A DNA stretch of 64,000 bases from Candidatus Dojkabacteria bacterium (lineage in GTDB: Bacteria; Patescibacteria; Dojkabacteria; SC72). The stretch lies in assembly GCA_023229785.1 (NCBI GenBank), contig JALNYV010000006.1, positions 1-64,000 on the forward strand. Reading direction: 5' to 3'. The notes under the pieces were generated by a model. It did not search any database and had not been told where the DNA came from. It saw only the letters and a program-made list of their open reading frames with translations. This document shows, in pieces, positions 31,695 to 39,082 of this stretch. How positions within the stretch are numbered: position 1 is the stretch's first letter; each line of letters opens with the position of its first letter. The position numbers and the translations under genes are program-made.

Positions 31695-32190
31695 ATCTGA
31701 TCACCTCTTTCTTGAGGTAGGAGCCTTTTCTGGTGGCCACTTGATATACCCCAAGTGGCTTGGGTCTTTACGTTGGGGAGCCCTTACGGGTAAGTCCTAC
31801 CAACGCTTCTAAGTGTGACTTAGCTTATTTCTTCAACCTCCCACTAAGAAAGGTAGGGTAATGTGCCTACACCATCTCAATGTATGATGCAGGATTGAAG
31901 TATTTGCACACAACTGTGTAGGCCTTTCACCCTACTCTATGATTCCTTCCGAAAGCTCAAGTCACTCACAAGGGATTTTTTAAACAGGCCCTCGCTTAAC
32001 CGCCATTAAATGGCCCCTGTATACCCACCTAGGTCACTAGGATATGGGATGTGATACAATATTATCTCAAGGAGGGTTTATCACTGCTTCTCTATCCACT
32101 CCAAGGTCTAGTATGAAATTATCTCTGGTGATGTACCTAGATAATACTGCTCTACATTTATTTTAAAATTGGTGATGAACACCAACGTTA
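31640..32190 (-). ncRNA. Candidate large structured RNA beside tRNA genes (size class of ROOL/GOLLD)
   Basis: About 550 bases with no convincing protein gene, but with at least nine perfect stems, many nested. They include 31664-31678/31721-31735 (15 bp), 31736-31742/31753-31759, 31771-31776/31800-31805, 31809-31814/31818-31823, 31853-31859/31929-31935 enclosing 31865-31872/31916-31923, 32002-32006/32010-32014, 32028-32032/32037-32041 and 32169-32174/32180-32185. The tract is less AT-rich than the spacers around it. It lies downstream of the tRNA promoter (32995-33022), in the same direction. Large ornate RNAs ROOL and GOLLD occur in phages next to tRNAs at comparable sizes, but I cannot confirm membership of either. 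Confidence 0.55.
32161..32175. repeat. 15-base direct repeat, copy 1, flanking the zinc-ribbon gene
   Basis: TTTTAAAATTGGTGA here and at 32543-32557. Each copy forms part of a hairpin, and the pair brackets the fmdB-like gene. Confidence 0.5.
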
Positions 32191-32211
32191 TCCACAATCT
32201 ATTATTAATCA

Positions 32212-32406
32212 CTAGTGTTTCTTGCTGACGTGCATCCCTGGGGCTGACCAGTTATCTCCCATCAAACAAAAATTACCTTGAGAAATTAACTTCTGAAGAG
32301 CTTCCTCCCCACACTCTGGGCATTCTAACAATGGTGCATCAGAAAACTTCTGAATCTTTTCTAATGTGTGTCCACACTTCCTACATGTATATTCGTATAT
32401 TGGAAT
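32212..32406 (-). CDS. FmdB-family zinc-ribbon protein with probable AUU start
   Basis: A 64-residue protein with the whole FmdB motif set: P-I-Y-E-Y-T-C-R-K-C-G-H, L-E-K-I-Q-K-F-S-D-A-P-L, C-P-E-C-G and L-I-S-Q. Family members start M-P-I-Y-E-Y, but the codon at that position is ATT, placed seven bases after AAGGAG. The only in-frame ATG (32514) would add 36 residues foreign to the family, lacks a ribosome site and crosses a strong hairpin (32464-32482). I therefore call AUU as start, as in infC. Two C-x-x-C pairs bind one zinc. Function in phages unknown. Confidence 0.7.
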   Translation of the reverse strand: MPIYEYTCRKCGHTLEKIQKFSDAPLLECPECGEEALQKLISQGNFCLMGDNWSAPGMHVSKKH

Positions 32407-32463
32407 GGTCCTTCTCCTTGTATTTAATTTAGTCAATAATAGGTCTTCAATCTTTAAATAAGA

Positions 32464-32482
32464 CCTCCACTCAAGGTGGAGG
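32464..32482 (-). promoter_or_regulatory. Hairpin in the leader of the zinc-ribbon gene
   Basis: CCTCCAC and GTGGAGG form a 7-bp stem with a 5-base loop, about 60 bases before the AUU start. It could control access to the ribosome site or be part of the large structured RNA. Confidence 0.5.
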
Positions 32483-32530
32483 CAGGTACTACAAGGTCTT
32501 ACATGATATCTCATTGTTAATTGGAAGATA

Positions 32531-32591
32531 TCACCAACCTTTTTTTAAAATTGGTGAGCTATAGCCATTAGAGGGGCTCATGTCTCTAATG
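32531..32591 (-). other. Further structured non-coding segment
   Basis: Two perfect hairpins: 32531-32537/32551-32557 (7 bp) and 32566-32573/32584-32591 (8 bp). They lie between the tRNAs and the zinc-ribbon gene on the same transcript. They may be an outlying domain of the structured RNA at 31640-32190 or tRNA-processing spacers. Confidence 0.45.
32543..32557. repeat. 15-base direct repeat, copy 2
   Basis: Second copy of TTTTAAAATTGGTGA; see 32161-32175. Confidence 0.5.
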
Positions 32592-32666
32592 CGGTATTCT
32601 GTCTAGTGGATTATAGAAGAACCATCCAGAGATTTTACAAATCCAACCACGTAGGTCCTCTGCGTT

Positions 32667-32741
32667 TGGAGCGGGTGAAGAGATTCGAACTCTCAACAAT
32701 TAGTTTGGAAAACTAATACTCTACCATTGAGCTACACCCGC
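32667..32741 (-). tRNA. tRNA-Gly (UCC)
   Basis: A 75-base cloverleaf with encoded CCA: 7-bp acceptor (GCGGGTG/CACCCGC), D-arm GCTC/GAGT, anticodon stem TTAGT/ACTAA with loop TTTCCAA giving UCC, and T-arm GAGAG-TTCGAAT-CTCTT. Confidence 0.9.
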
Positions 32742-32748
32742 AAACAAT

Positions 32749-32823
32749 TGGAGCAGAACTGTTGGAATCGAACCAACGTGGTTTCCTGGAGGGGAATACA
32801 CTCTACCATTGAGCTAAGTCTGC
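32749..32823 (-). tRNA. Degenerate tRNA, anticodon uncertain (best fit CUC)
   Basis: A 75-base tRNA-like element with encoded CCA, a normal T-arm (GTTGG-TTCGATT-CCAAC) and D-arm. The acceptor has a mismatch or extra base (GCAGACT against GTTCTGC). The anticodon arm pairs only four of five positions around loop CCCTCCA, where base 33 is C. It may be a decaying tRNA or one needing an unusual fold. Confidence 0.5.
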
Positions 32824-32893
32824 AATTTTAAAATTATAAGTCCCTGAGGGGAGATAATATTGATATTATCAGCAATCCTCAAGGCGCATATAT

Positions 32894-32969
32894 TGGAGCC
32901 TTCAATCCGAGTCAAACGGACAACCTACGCATTACAGGTGCGTTGCTCTATCAATTGAGCTATGAAGGC
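32894..32969 (-). tRNA. tRNA-Thr (UGU) with C33
   Basis: A 76-base cloverleaf with encoded CCA. Anticodon stem ACGCA/TGCGT and loop CCTGTAA give anticodon UGU, with C instead of the near-universal U at position 33. It is first in the cluster, just after promoter 32995-33022. Confidence 0.88.
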
Positions 32970-32994
32970 AAATCTTTTTTAATCTATGTCAAGT

Positions 32995-33022
32995 ATTATA
33001 TACACTTTTATTATAATGTCAA
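32995..33022 (-). promoter_or_regulatory. Strong sigma-70-like promoter of tRNA cluster 1
   Basis: TTGACA (33017-33022), 16-base spacer, TATAAT (32995-33000) on the minus strand, 26 bases before tRNA-Thr. The same arrangement occurs at cluster 2. Confidence 0.75.
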
Positions 33023-33024
33023 CA

Positions 33025-33522
33025 TTATTTCTTCAATTGTTTTACAAATTCTATAAAAGATCGTTTGGTTTCACCTTTCATGGATGATGATAACAATACT
33101 ACAGCTTTTGAACCACCGTTCAGTGATATTATAGGTGTGATAGTTCCAAATGTTTTAACAAATTGTTTAGCAATTCTACTATAGATTCTCATGCGTTTTT
33201 CAATATTATTTGATGCTACCAATATAATAGCATCAGCTTGATATTCTTTTATTTTTTCATAGGTTCCATTCACTATAGCCCCTAATACCTTAACCACTCC
33301 TGGAGTATCCAATGTTAAATCCATAGTATATGTACCATCATTCAATATTCTAAAGAAGTTAATATTTAAAAAAGAATAAGTTTCTCCACCAAATTCATAA
33401 GTGTGTGGATCAATTACCAATAAGTACTGTTTATTATTTACGGTGAAATTTGTTTGAATTGATTGATCTTTATTGTACCAAATCAGATGCACAGTGGAGT
33501 TGAAAATCTCATTCATTAGCAT
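33025..33522 (-). CDS. Virion-type protein of the five-member paralogous family
   Basis: A 165-residue protein beginning MLMNEIFN. It shares with 430-942 and 45050-45463 the arrangement of a beta-rich first half, then V-L-G-A-I-V-N-G-T-Y-E-K-I-K-E-Y, A-I-I-L-V-A-S-N and R-M-R-I-Y-S-R-I. Function unknown; inferred packaged protein. Confidence 0.72.
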   Translation of the reverse strand: MLMNEIFNSTVHLIWYNKDQSIQTNFTVNNKQYLLVIDPHTYEFGGETYSFLNINFFRILNDGTYTMDLTLDTPGVVKVLGAIVNGTYEKIKEYQADAIILVASNNIEKRMRIYSRIAKQFVKTFGTITPIISLNGGSKAVVLLSSSMKGETKRSFIEFVKQLKK

Positions 33523-33585
33523 ACTACAATAATCCTCATATTTTTACTACTTCTTTAATTTACACCAATTTTTATGGTGTCAACA

Positions 33586-34101
33586 TTATATTTCTAATAT
33601 TTCTAATATCTCTACTGGTGTGATTTTTCCTGATTCCACCTCTAAACACTTAATGCTATTTTCATCCAAGAATGATTTAATCTTGTTTGATATGACATTA
33701 GCCTCAGATTCTGTTTCACGTCTTCCCACTTCAGAATAAATATGACTTCTATTTATGAAAATGTTTATATTGTCATACATATGAAACACTTCATCAATTA
33801 ATTTTTCCAAGGTTTCTTTATATGGGCAAACTTTTGGTAAATAAAAGTGACTTAAAATTATAGGAGAGTCTACAACAACATAGTCTACTAACCCCTGAAG
33901 TCTTGCTATTCTCCTATGCTGCTTAGCAAGCATGTATATAGGGTCTGCTAAAATATTGGCTCTATTCTCCCACACCATATCCTTCGCATACTCTGTCACA
34001 ATTTCCACATTCAATCCAGCCATCTTTAGCTCATAGAATACACCAGAGCATAGTGTTGATTTTCCACTACCTGGTGACCCAAAGAAGTTTATAATTTTCA
34101 T
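33586..34101 (-). CDS. AAA_28/NadR-like P-loop nucleotide kinase
   Basis: A 171-residue protein. Walker A is F-G-S-P-G-S-G-K-S-T (residues 7-16), followed by V-T-E-Y-A-K-D and V-V-V-D-S-P-I (Walker B region), then G-R-R-E-T-E-S-E-A (lid/arginine region). It is close in layout to the NadR-kinase-like ATPases common in T4-type phages. Substrate unknown. Confidence 0.78.
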   Translation of the reverse strand: MKIINFFGSPGSGKSTLCSGVFYELKMAGLNVEIVTEYAKDMVWENRANILADPIYMLAKQHRRIARLQGLVDYVVVDSPIILSHFYLPKVCPYKETLEKLIDEVFHMYDNINIFINRSHIYSEVGRRETESEANVISNKIKSFLDENSIKCLEVESGKITPVEILEILEI

Positions 34102-34104
34102 AAA

Positions 34105-34308
34105 CTATGACACATTATCATCTGTTGGTGGTGTTTCCACTTGGGGATTGTTTGCATCCCAATCGATGTTAATTACAAAATGATCATCATTAATTACATA
34201 TGATATAGTTTCAAACCTATTGTATCCTACTTGTACATATATAGGTAGTGTGGGATTTGCTTGCATGTGAGCAGCTAATGATAATAATGGATTTTTCTTT
34301 TCAGGCAT
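34105..34308 (-). CDS. Small hypothetical protein
   Basis: A 67-residue protein, three bases from the kinase gene; beta-rich centre (YVQVGYNRFETISYVIND). Not recognised. Confidence 0.6.
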   Translation of the reverse strand: MPEKKNPLLSLAAHMQANPTLPIYVQVGYNRFETISYVINDDHFVINIDWDANNPQVETPPTDDNVS

Positions 34309-34319
34309 ATTTAATTCCT

Positions 34320-34622
34320 TTAATTATAATGATTATCTAGTGTCACTCTATAGATACCAGGAAGTTGTGGGGTGAATATAACGTGGTGGTTTTCCATTCT
34401 CGTATTATTAGCTCTCCAATCTATATAAACGGATTCTGTCACATAACAATAAAAAACATCTCTATCAATAGTTGCAGGTTTGACAAGCCCCCTTCCTAAC
34501 TCAGGGGCTTCTACTACTATCCGTTGCCACATAATAGATTTAATAACATCTTGAAGATGTTGAGCGTCTTTAATTTTTCCAATTGTTGGGTATACCAACT
34601 TATCAAATTGTTGTCTATTCAT
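34320..34622 (-). CDS. Small hypothetical protein
   Basis: A 100-residue protein preceded by promoter 34655-34682. Mixed alpha/beta (MNRQQFDKLVYPTIGKIKDA). Not recognised. Confidence 0.65.
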   Translation of the reverse strand: MNRQQFDKLVYPTIGKIKDAQHLQDVIKSIMWQRIVVEAPELGRGLVKPATIDRDVFYCYVTESVYIDWRANNTRMENHHVIFTPQLPGIYRVTLDNHYN

Positions 34623-34654
34623 AACATATATCCCTTGTGTATAATTTAAGATTA

Positions 34655-34682
34655 ATTGTACACAATTCTAAAACAAAGTCAA
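34655..34682 (-). promoter_or_regulatory. Sigma-70-like promoter
   Basis: TTGACT (34677-34682), 16-base spacer, TACAAT (34655-34660) on the minus strand, serving the genes from 34622 down. Confidence 0.5.
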
Positions 34683-34690
34683 CATTTATA

Positions 34691-34936
34691 TTAAAGAACT
34701 ATAACTGAACCTCTATATGCTGCCAACGCGGAATCTACGTCATTGTAAAGGGTATTTTCTAGAACTAATGCACTTCCTTGTGAGGTTTTCTTGAAAGCAA
34801 TGCTATAGGTTATTGCTACACTGGTTTGAGATATTGCAATTGATATTCCTTTTACTATCGCATCACGAACCCCGAGGGTCTCACTCACGTGGAACACTTC
34901 TTGTGTAACTTCATAATTGTGTATAATTGATGGCAT
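34691..34936 (-). CDS. Small hypothetical protein
   Basis: An 81-residue protein with TAGGAGAATA ribosome site; beta-rich with a serine/valine run (ISIAISQTSVAITYS). Not recognised. It lies between the endonuclease and the next promoter. Confidence 0.62.
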   Translation of the reverse strand: MPSIIHNYEVTQEVFHVSETLGVRDAIVKGISIAISQTSVAITYSIAFKKTSQGSALVLENTLYNDVDSALAAYRGSVIVL

Positions 34937-34945
34937 ATTATTCTC

Positions 34946-36289
34946 CTAATTGTGTTTAGTATTTATCCGTGCAGAGCGTTTTAATAATTTTTGTGACTTA
35001 TTATAATCATATTCCCACATCACCACTAAATTATAACCTAGTGCTTTAATTTCATTTTCTCTAATAATTGTTTCTTGGTATCTTTGACCCATAGTCTTCT
35101 CCATAACTTTATTCCAAACTTCTGGTTTGTATATTTGGGGGTTACCGTGCCAATAATCACCATGAAATTCATATATTGTTTTTGTTTCAGCGCAATAACC
35201 ATCTGCATGATACAGAGTATTAGGAATACTATATTCTCCACCATTTTCACCATGTTGGATGTGTATCCCATGAACTGTTGCTAATGCATTTAACCAAGTA
35301 ATGGAATTCTTTGAGTGTCTTTGGGGGCACATAGGACAGCCATGTTTACTACTGACGTGGTGAGTAGGAGATTGAAGGAATATCCCATGAGACTGGCAAA
35401 TAATTTTAACTTTGGTGCTGGTTGTTATATAATCAACCAACGAATAATCATACTTGTTGTTGTGTATAATATTTGCTTTTTCTATAAAATCTTCAGTTGT
35501 TTGTTTTTTATTATCAAAACTACAGCGTTTGCAGCCTGTTTGGTGAGCTATATGATTATTAGGAGATTGTTGGAAATCCCCATGCTTATCACAAGTGATG
35601 GTTAACTTTGTACAAGCATCTATGTAAATAGATTTGGCATAATCATATTTGTTGTTGTGTATAATATTTGCTTTTTCTATAAAATCTTCAGTTGTTTGAT
35701 TTTTTCCAGCACACTTGGGGCATCCAGCTTTCCCATGCGTGTGAGTGTCTGGTAGTTGAGAAAAGTTCCCATGAATTGGACAAATTATGATTACTCCAGT
35801 GGTTGAATTTTTATAATCAACTAGCTTATAATCATATTTGTTGTTGTGAATTATATTTGATCTCTCTACAAACGTCTCCACATCCAACGTTCGTTGTTGT
35901 ATTCGTTTTTCTTCACTACAAGCGGGGCAGTTATTTTCACCAAGTGTGTGGTTTGCGGGTGTTTGTTGGAACTTCCCATGAATTGGGCAAATTATGATTA
36001 CTTTAGTGTGAGCATTTTTATAATCAACCAAAGCATAATCATACATATTATTGTGGATTTTACTAGCCTTTTCTATAAAACTCTCAAGTGTTTGATATTT
36101 CCCAGCACACTTGGGGCAACCTGTTTTCCCATATATGTGTTTATCTGGTGCTTGAACAAATATTCCATGAAGGGGGCATATTATAGATACTTTGGTGGTA
36201 TAATTTATATATTCAACTTTTGAATAGTCATAAGTATTTCCATGTACTAGGTTTGCTTTTGCTATAAATTTTATTTTTTTCTCAAACAC
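34946..36289 (-). CDS. Homing-type endonuclease: five treble-clef repeats plus Vsr-like nuclease
   Basis: A 447-residue protein from GTG 36289, in frame with a TTG upstream that lies inside a hairpin. Residues 5-335 hold five repeats with F-I-x-K-A-x-x-[IV]-H-x-N-x-Y-D-Y and I-x-C-x-x-H-G-x-F-x-Q-[SAL]-P, several carrying C-x-x-C. The nuclease end reads H-A-D-G-Y-C-A-E-T-K-T-I-Y-E-F-H-G-D-Y-W and L-G-Y-N-L-V-V-M-W-E-Y-D-Y, where sisters have W-E-S-D-W. The ribosome site AGGGA is in the 3' arm of the hairpin at 36291-36323, so translation may be gated. Promoter 36319-36347. Confidence 0.85.
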   Translation of the reverse strand: MFEKKIKFIAKANLVHGNTYDYSKVEYINYTTKVSIICPLHGIFVQAPDKHIYGKTGCPKCAGKYQTLESFIEKASKIHNNMYDYALVDYKNAHTKVIIICPIHGKFQQTPANHTLGENNCPACSEEKRIQQRTLDVETFVERSNIIHNNKYDYKLVDYKNSTTGVIIICPIHGNFSQLPDTHTHGKAGCPKCAGKNQTTEDFIEKANIIHNNKYDYAKSIYIDACTKLTITCDKHGDFQQSPNNHIAHQTGCKRCSFDNKKQTTEDFIEKANIIHNNKYDYSLVDYITTSTKVKIICQSHGIFLQSPTHHVSSKHGCPMCPQRHSKNSITWLNALATVHGIHIQHGENGGEYSIPNTLYHADGYCAETKTIYEFHGDYWHGNPQIYKPEVWNKVMEKTMGQRYQETIIRENEIKALGYNLVVMWEYDYNKSQKLLKRSARINTKHN

Positions 36290-36290
36290 A

Positions 36291-36323
36291 AAAATCCCTA
36301 TCAATTAATTTAATAGGGATTTT
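36291..36323. terminator. Hairpin: terminator of the upstream gene and gate of the endonuclease start
   Basis: An 11-bp stem (AAAATCCCTAT/ATAGGGATTTT) followed by T5 on the minus strand. It ends the 36355-37572 gene, contains the endonuclease ribosome site, and is nearly identical to 16074-16109. Confidence 0.65.
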
Positions 36324-36347
36324 ACTATAAATTAAAATAAAAGTCAA
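36319..36347 (-). promoter_or_regulatory. Promoter of the endonuclease cassette
   Basis: TTGACT (36342-36347), 17-base spacer, TAAAAT (36319-36324) overlapping the hairpin's first arm; same layout as 16105-16133. Confidence 0.55.
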
Positions 36348-36354
36348 CGATTAT

Positions 36355-37572
36355 TTAATCATATCTACCTGGTCTCTGTTGAACCTGCTGTTGAGGTTGG
36401 TTTTGAACTTTGTATAATTTTAATACTACTTGACCTAATTGTTGAATGGTTTTTATGAGATCTGCTTGTTGGCTTGCTTGTCGTCCTTGAGCATGAATAT
36501 TTTGTACAGCACCTTTAACCGCGGATCCTGCACCTTTGACATAATCGTAGAACCCTTCATTTGTTGGAGCTTGTTGTTGAGCAGCAGCTAAAAAGTCTTT
36601 TTTTAATCGTTTAGCTAAATTAATTTGTTTTTGAGCAAACACTTGGTTGATAGCTTTAACCACATTATCAGGACCCATTTTTCCAGCATATTGAACTAAT
36701 CTTTGCATTAATTGAGTTTTAGAATTAGTTAAACTTCTGATATCACTTTGTTGGCTTGCTTGCTGGCCTGCTGCATGAGCTTGTCTAATAGGTTGTAGTA
36801 TTTGTCTACCTTTATCAGCCATAGAATTAGCAATTTTACTTCCAACATGCTGGCCTACTCCTTTTAAATAATCAAAGGCACCTTCAGAAACATGATCTTC
36901 GGGTTTATACTTCCTGTAGGGTTTTTTCTTTGTTACCTCATAATCTCTGTGGTAAACACTCTTGGCAACCTTCTTCAAGGGTTTCTTTTTTTCATTAATT
37001 ATCATCAAATCCTGGAGAAAGTTGCATTGTGTTGCTTCTCCTATACCATCTTCATCTTCTCTACCGCTATATTTGCTAGATCTAAAATCCCCCTGACCTT
37101 GGCTTTTTTCATCAACGTCTGCTTCGTCAAAATTATCACCAAACTCATCTTGGTCTTCATCTTGATCGTGTTCTTTCACCTCATCATCATCTAACACATC
37201 AGCTAGTTTATGACCTTTGTGATTCTTTAGATCATCCTCATCTGTTAGATCAGCATCATCAAACTCTCCATCACCTTCTTCAGGATTATCTAAGTCATCT
37301 TGATTTTCTTCATCATAATCAATTTCATCTTCATGTGAACCGTAGGATACATCCCCAACCTCATTCATTTCAGATAATGATAAAAATTGTTTGAGACTAA
37401 GTTCCCTCACACTCTCTTTCATTAATTTCTTAAAAATTCCCGTAATATACGCAAAATTTTCACCCTTGCCTTCTTTGACCGCAGCAGTTTTGGCGGTTTC
37501 CCACTTTCCTTCAGCTGCTTCCACAGAGGTGTGGTGTTTTTTTGCTATTTTTGTAATATAAGCAGTAGGCAT
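36355..37572 (-). CDS. Late virion-type protein with duplicated C-terminal module
   Basis: A 405-residue protein with GGAGAATAT ribosome site and a CATAAATA octamer. Residues 1-50 (MPTAYITKIAKKHHTSVEAA; FAYITGIFKKLM) form a helical domain recurrent in phage virion proteins. L-S-L-S-E and E-M-N-E (about 65-72) are possible cleavage points. Residues 80-180 are very acidic. Two modules follow: E-G-A-F-D-Y-L-K-G-V-G and E-G-F-Y-D-Y-V-K-G-A-G, each ended by [AQ]-G-[QR]-Q-A-S-Q-Q-[SA]-D. The tail is glutamine-rich. Probably a core/internal protein. Confidence 0.72.
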   Translation of the reverse strand: MPTAYITKIAKKHHTSVEAAEGKWETAKTAAVKEGKGENFAYITGIFKKLMKESVRELSLKQFLSLSEMNEVGDVSYGSHEDEIDYDEENQDDLDNPEEGDGEFDDADLTDEDDLKNHKGHKLADVLDDDEVKEHDQDEDQDEFGDNFDEADVDEKSQGQGDFRSSKYSGREDEDGIGEATQCNFLQDLMIINEKKKPLKKVAKSVYHRDYEVTKKKPYRKYKPEDHVSEGAFDYLKGVGQHVGSKIANSMADKGRQILQPIRQAHAAGQQASQQSDIRSLTNSKTQLMQRLVQYAGKMGPDNVVKAINQVFAQKQINLAKRLKKDFLAAAQQQAPTNEGFYDYVKGAGSAVKGAVQNIHAQGRQASQQADLIKTIQQLGQVVLKLYKVQNQPQQQVQQRPGRYD

Positions 37573-37602
37573 TTGATATTCTCCATTGTTCAGTTTATCA
37601 AG

Positions 37603-37610
37603 TATTTATG
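37603..37610 (-). promoter_or_regulatory. T4-like late promoter octamer (CATAAATA variant)
   Basis: CATAAATA on the minus strand, 31 bases before the start at 37572. Confidence 0.55.
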
Positions 37611-37612
37611 AA

Positions 37613-37795
37613 TTATCCAAACAATATTTGCTTTCCTGTAGATGTAATTGGTCTAATTTCTACCAAGTGTTGATTGTGGGAGGGTAAACCACACACTATC
37701 ATTTCAGCTAACATCATACTAGGTTGTTTATCTCCAAACGGTACACCATTTACAAACACCTGAAATGAAATGGGAGGGGTATTTTCTGTAAGCAT
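37613..37795 (-). CDS. Small hypothetical protein
   Basis: A 60-residue protein from ATG 37795, preceded by GGAGAATAAT; an upstream TTG would include the ribosome site and is rejected. Beta-rich (FQVFVNGVPFGDKQPSMM). Not recognised. Confidence 0.6.
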   Translation of the reverse strand: MLTENTPPISFQVFVNGVPFGDKQPSMMLAEMIVCGLPSHNQHLVEIRPITSTGKQILFG

Positions 37796-37820
37796 ATTAT
37801 TCTCCAAAATAAACCTTTAT

Positions 37821-38054
37821 TTATTGATTAGAAAAGTGGGTTAAAAACCAAGCCATCTTCACTGCCTCTAATAATCCCAAAGCTACACGCTGGTCAACTG
37901 TGCTTGTGTATATTTGTTTTAGTGATTCTGTTATGATATATTCAATATTTTGTTCCATAGAGTTAGTTGTTTCGTCGTTATCGGACTCTAACTCTCTCAA
38001 TGATTGTAGTATGCTGACCACCGCCTCATCAAGCACATATTCAGGATTTTGCAT
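37821..38054 (-). CDS. Small helical hypothetical protein
   Basis: A 77-residue acidic helical protein (VVSILQSLRELESDNDETTN) with AAGGAGAAATA ribosome site. Not recognised. Confidence 0.65.
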   Translation of the reverse strand: MQNPEYVLDEAVVSILQSLRELESDNDETTNSMEQNIEYIITESLKQIYTSTVDQRVALGLLEAVKMAWFLTHFSNQ

Positions 38055-38081
38055 ATTATTTCTCCTTGTTATTAAATTGTT

Positions 38082-38456
38082 TTATTGTGCTTCATCATAA
38101 TCTCTACCCTTTGGTGTGGATTTGAATGCTGGGTCAAAACAACCACCTCTAGGTTCATTATCAATAGATGTGCCTGTTTGTTGAGGAGGGAAATCGCCAA
38201 CAACATAAAGTGGAGGAATAGTATCTCCTGCTAAGAATGGATAATTTAGCACTGGTTTTGGTGTAAGCAGACTAGGAATATTTGTTGGTTGGTGATGATT
38301 CGTATATTTCATCTGTTGGACAAATACAGTTTGACCTTCAGCAGTAGCTGTTTTTAATTCACCAACAACTTCCCAACCCAAGTCAATCATTAGGTTGACT
38401 TCGTTTTCAATCCTTGCTAAATGATTAATGCCTCCACTAACTAATTTATAACTCAT
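38082..38456 (-). CDS. DUF1737-like protein
   Basis: A 124-residue protein whose first 60 residues fit DUF1737: Y-K-L-V-S-G, then V-N-L-M-I-D-L-G-W-E-V-V-G-E-L and a closing Q-Q-M-K-Y. The remainder is proline-rich and disordered. Start overlaps the upstream stop by four bases. Role unknown. Confidence 0.65.
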   Translation of the reverse strand: MSYKLVSGGINHLARIENEVNLMIDLGWEVVGELKTATAEGQTVFVQQMKYTNHHQPTNIPSLLTPKPVLNYPFLAGDTIPPLYVVGDFPPQQTGTSIDNEPRGGCFDPAFKSTPKGRDYDEAQ

Positions 38457-38995
38457 AATATGATTCCTTCTGTTGGATTAAGTAAAAATTCAAGGGCGGC
38501 TTCCAGTCTTTGCTCTTCAAATATGTTAAAAATTGGAATAAAATTCTTAGATGCCAGTGCAATTGCACTTCCTGTTCCACCCGTTTTTGATGAATAGTTT
38601 GAATGGTGTTCAACACCATCGGGAGTGAAGCAGATTACAAACTTAACAGGATCGTTTAATTGTGGTCCTAACACCAAATGCATGTTCCTAGCTAATAATA
38701 ACCTTGCTGGTTCACTTAGTTTATTATAGGCTGGATGAATAGTCTTAGCTAATTCCTGAGATGCAAACGTTGGTGCTATATACTGGGATTTATTGTTATT
38801 AAAATTCATCCAAGGCAGAAAGATTTCTTTTTGTCCACACACTCTATCACAACCTCTCTCAAACGCAGAATCGGATCCTGAGGCCCCTCCAGACCTCAGG
38901 ATCCATCCCTTATTAGCAGCCACACAAGCAAACTGCTCCATATCTTGTTCAATAGATTTAGATATTTTTCGAGAACCTATTCCACTGTAGTGCAT
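38453..38995 (-). CDS. SLOG (DprA/LOG-like) Rossmann-fold protein
   Basis: A 180-residue protein with Y-S-G-I-G-S-R-K near the N-terminus and W-I-L-R-S-G-G-A-S-G-S-D-S-A-F-E-R-G (about residues 31-48), the G-G-A-x-G-x-D nucleotide-binding loop of the SLOG superfamily. F-L-P-W follows, and S-K-T-G-G-T-G-S-A-I-A-L-A lies near the C-terminus. SLOG proteins bind ssDNA (DprA) or nucleotide signals; many phages carry this short form. Substrate unknown. Confidence 0.78.
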   Translation of the reverse strand: MHYSGIGSRKISKSIEQDMEQFACVAANKGWILRSGGASGSDSAFERGCDRVCGQKEIFLPWMNFNNNKSQYIAPTFASQELAKTIHPAYNKLSEPARLLLARNMHLVLGPQLNDPVKFVICFTPDGVEHHSNYSSKTGGTGSAIALASKNFIPIFNIFEEQRLEAALEFLLNPTEGIIL

Positions 38996-39082
38996 GTTTA
39001 ACTATACTCCTTAGGCATTATAAGCCCAATTTGGTTCAGTACCATCAAGTTCGTCTTGATTCATATGTAGCTGTGTATTGTG

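Noticed and set aside
31619..32211. Group I or II intron, tmRNA or RNase P RNA
   Set aside because: I could not find the P-Q-R-S core, a domain V-like hairpin, a tRNA-like end with tag, or the P4 consensus; there is also no split exon on either side.
39011..39064. A 17-codon minus-strand frame (MNQDELDGTEPNWAYNA) in the gap before 38995
   Set aside because: The length is within chance and the ribosome site is weak; it could be real but cannot be supported from one sequence.
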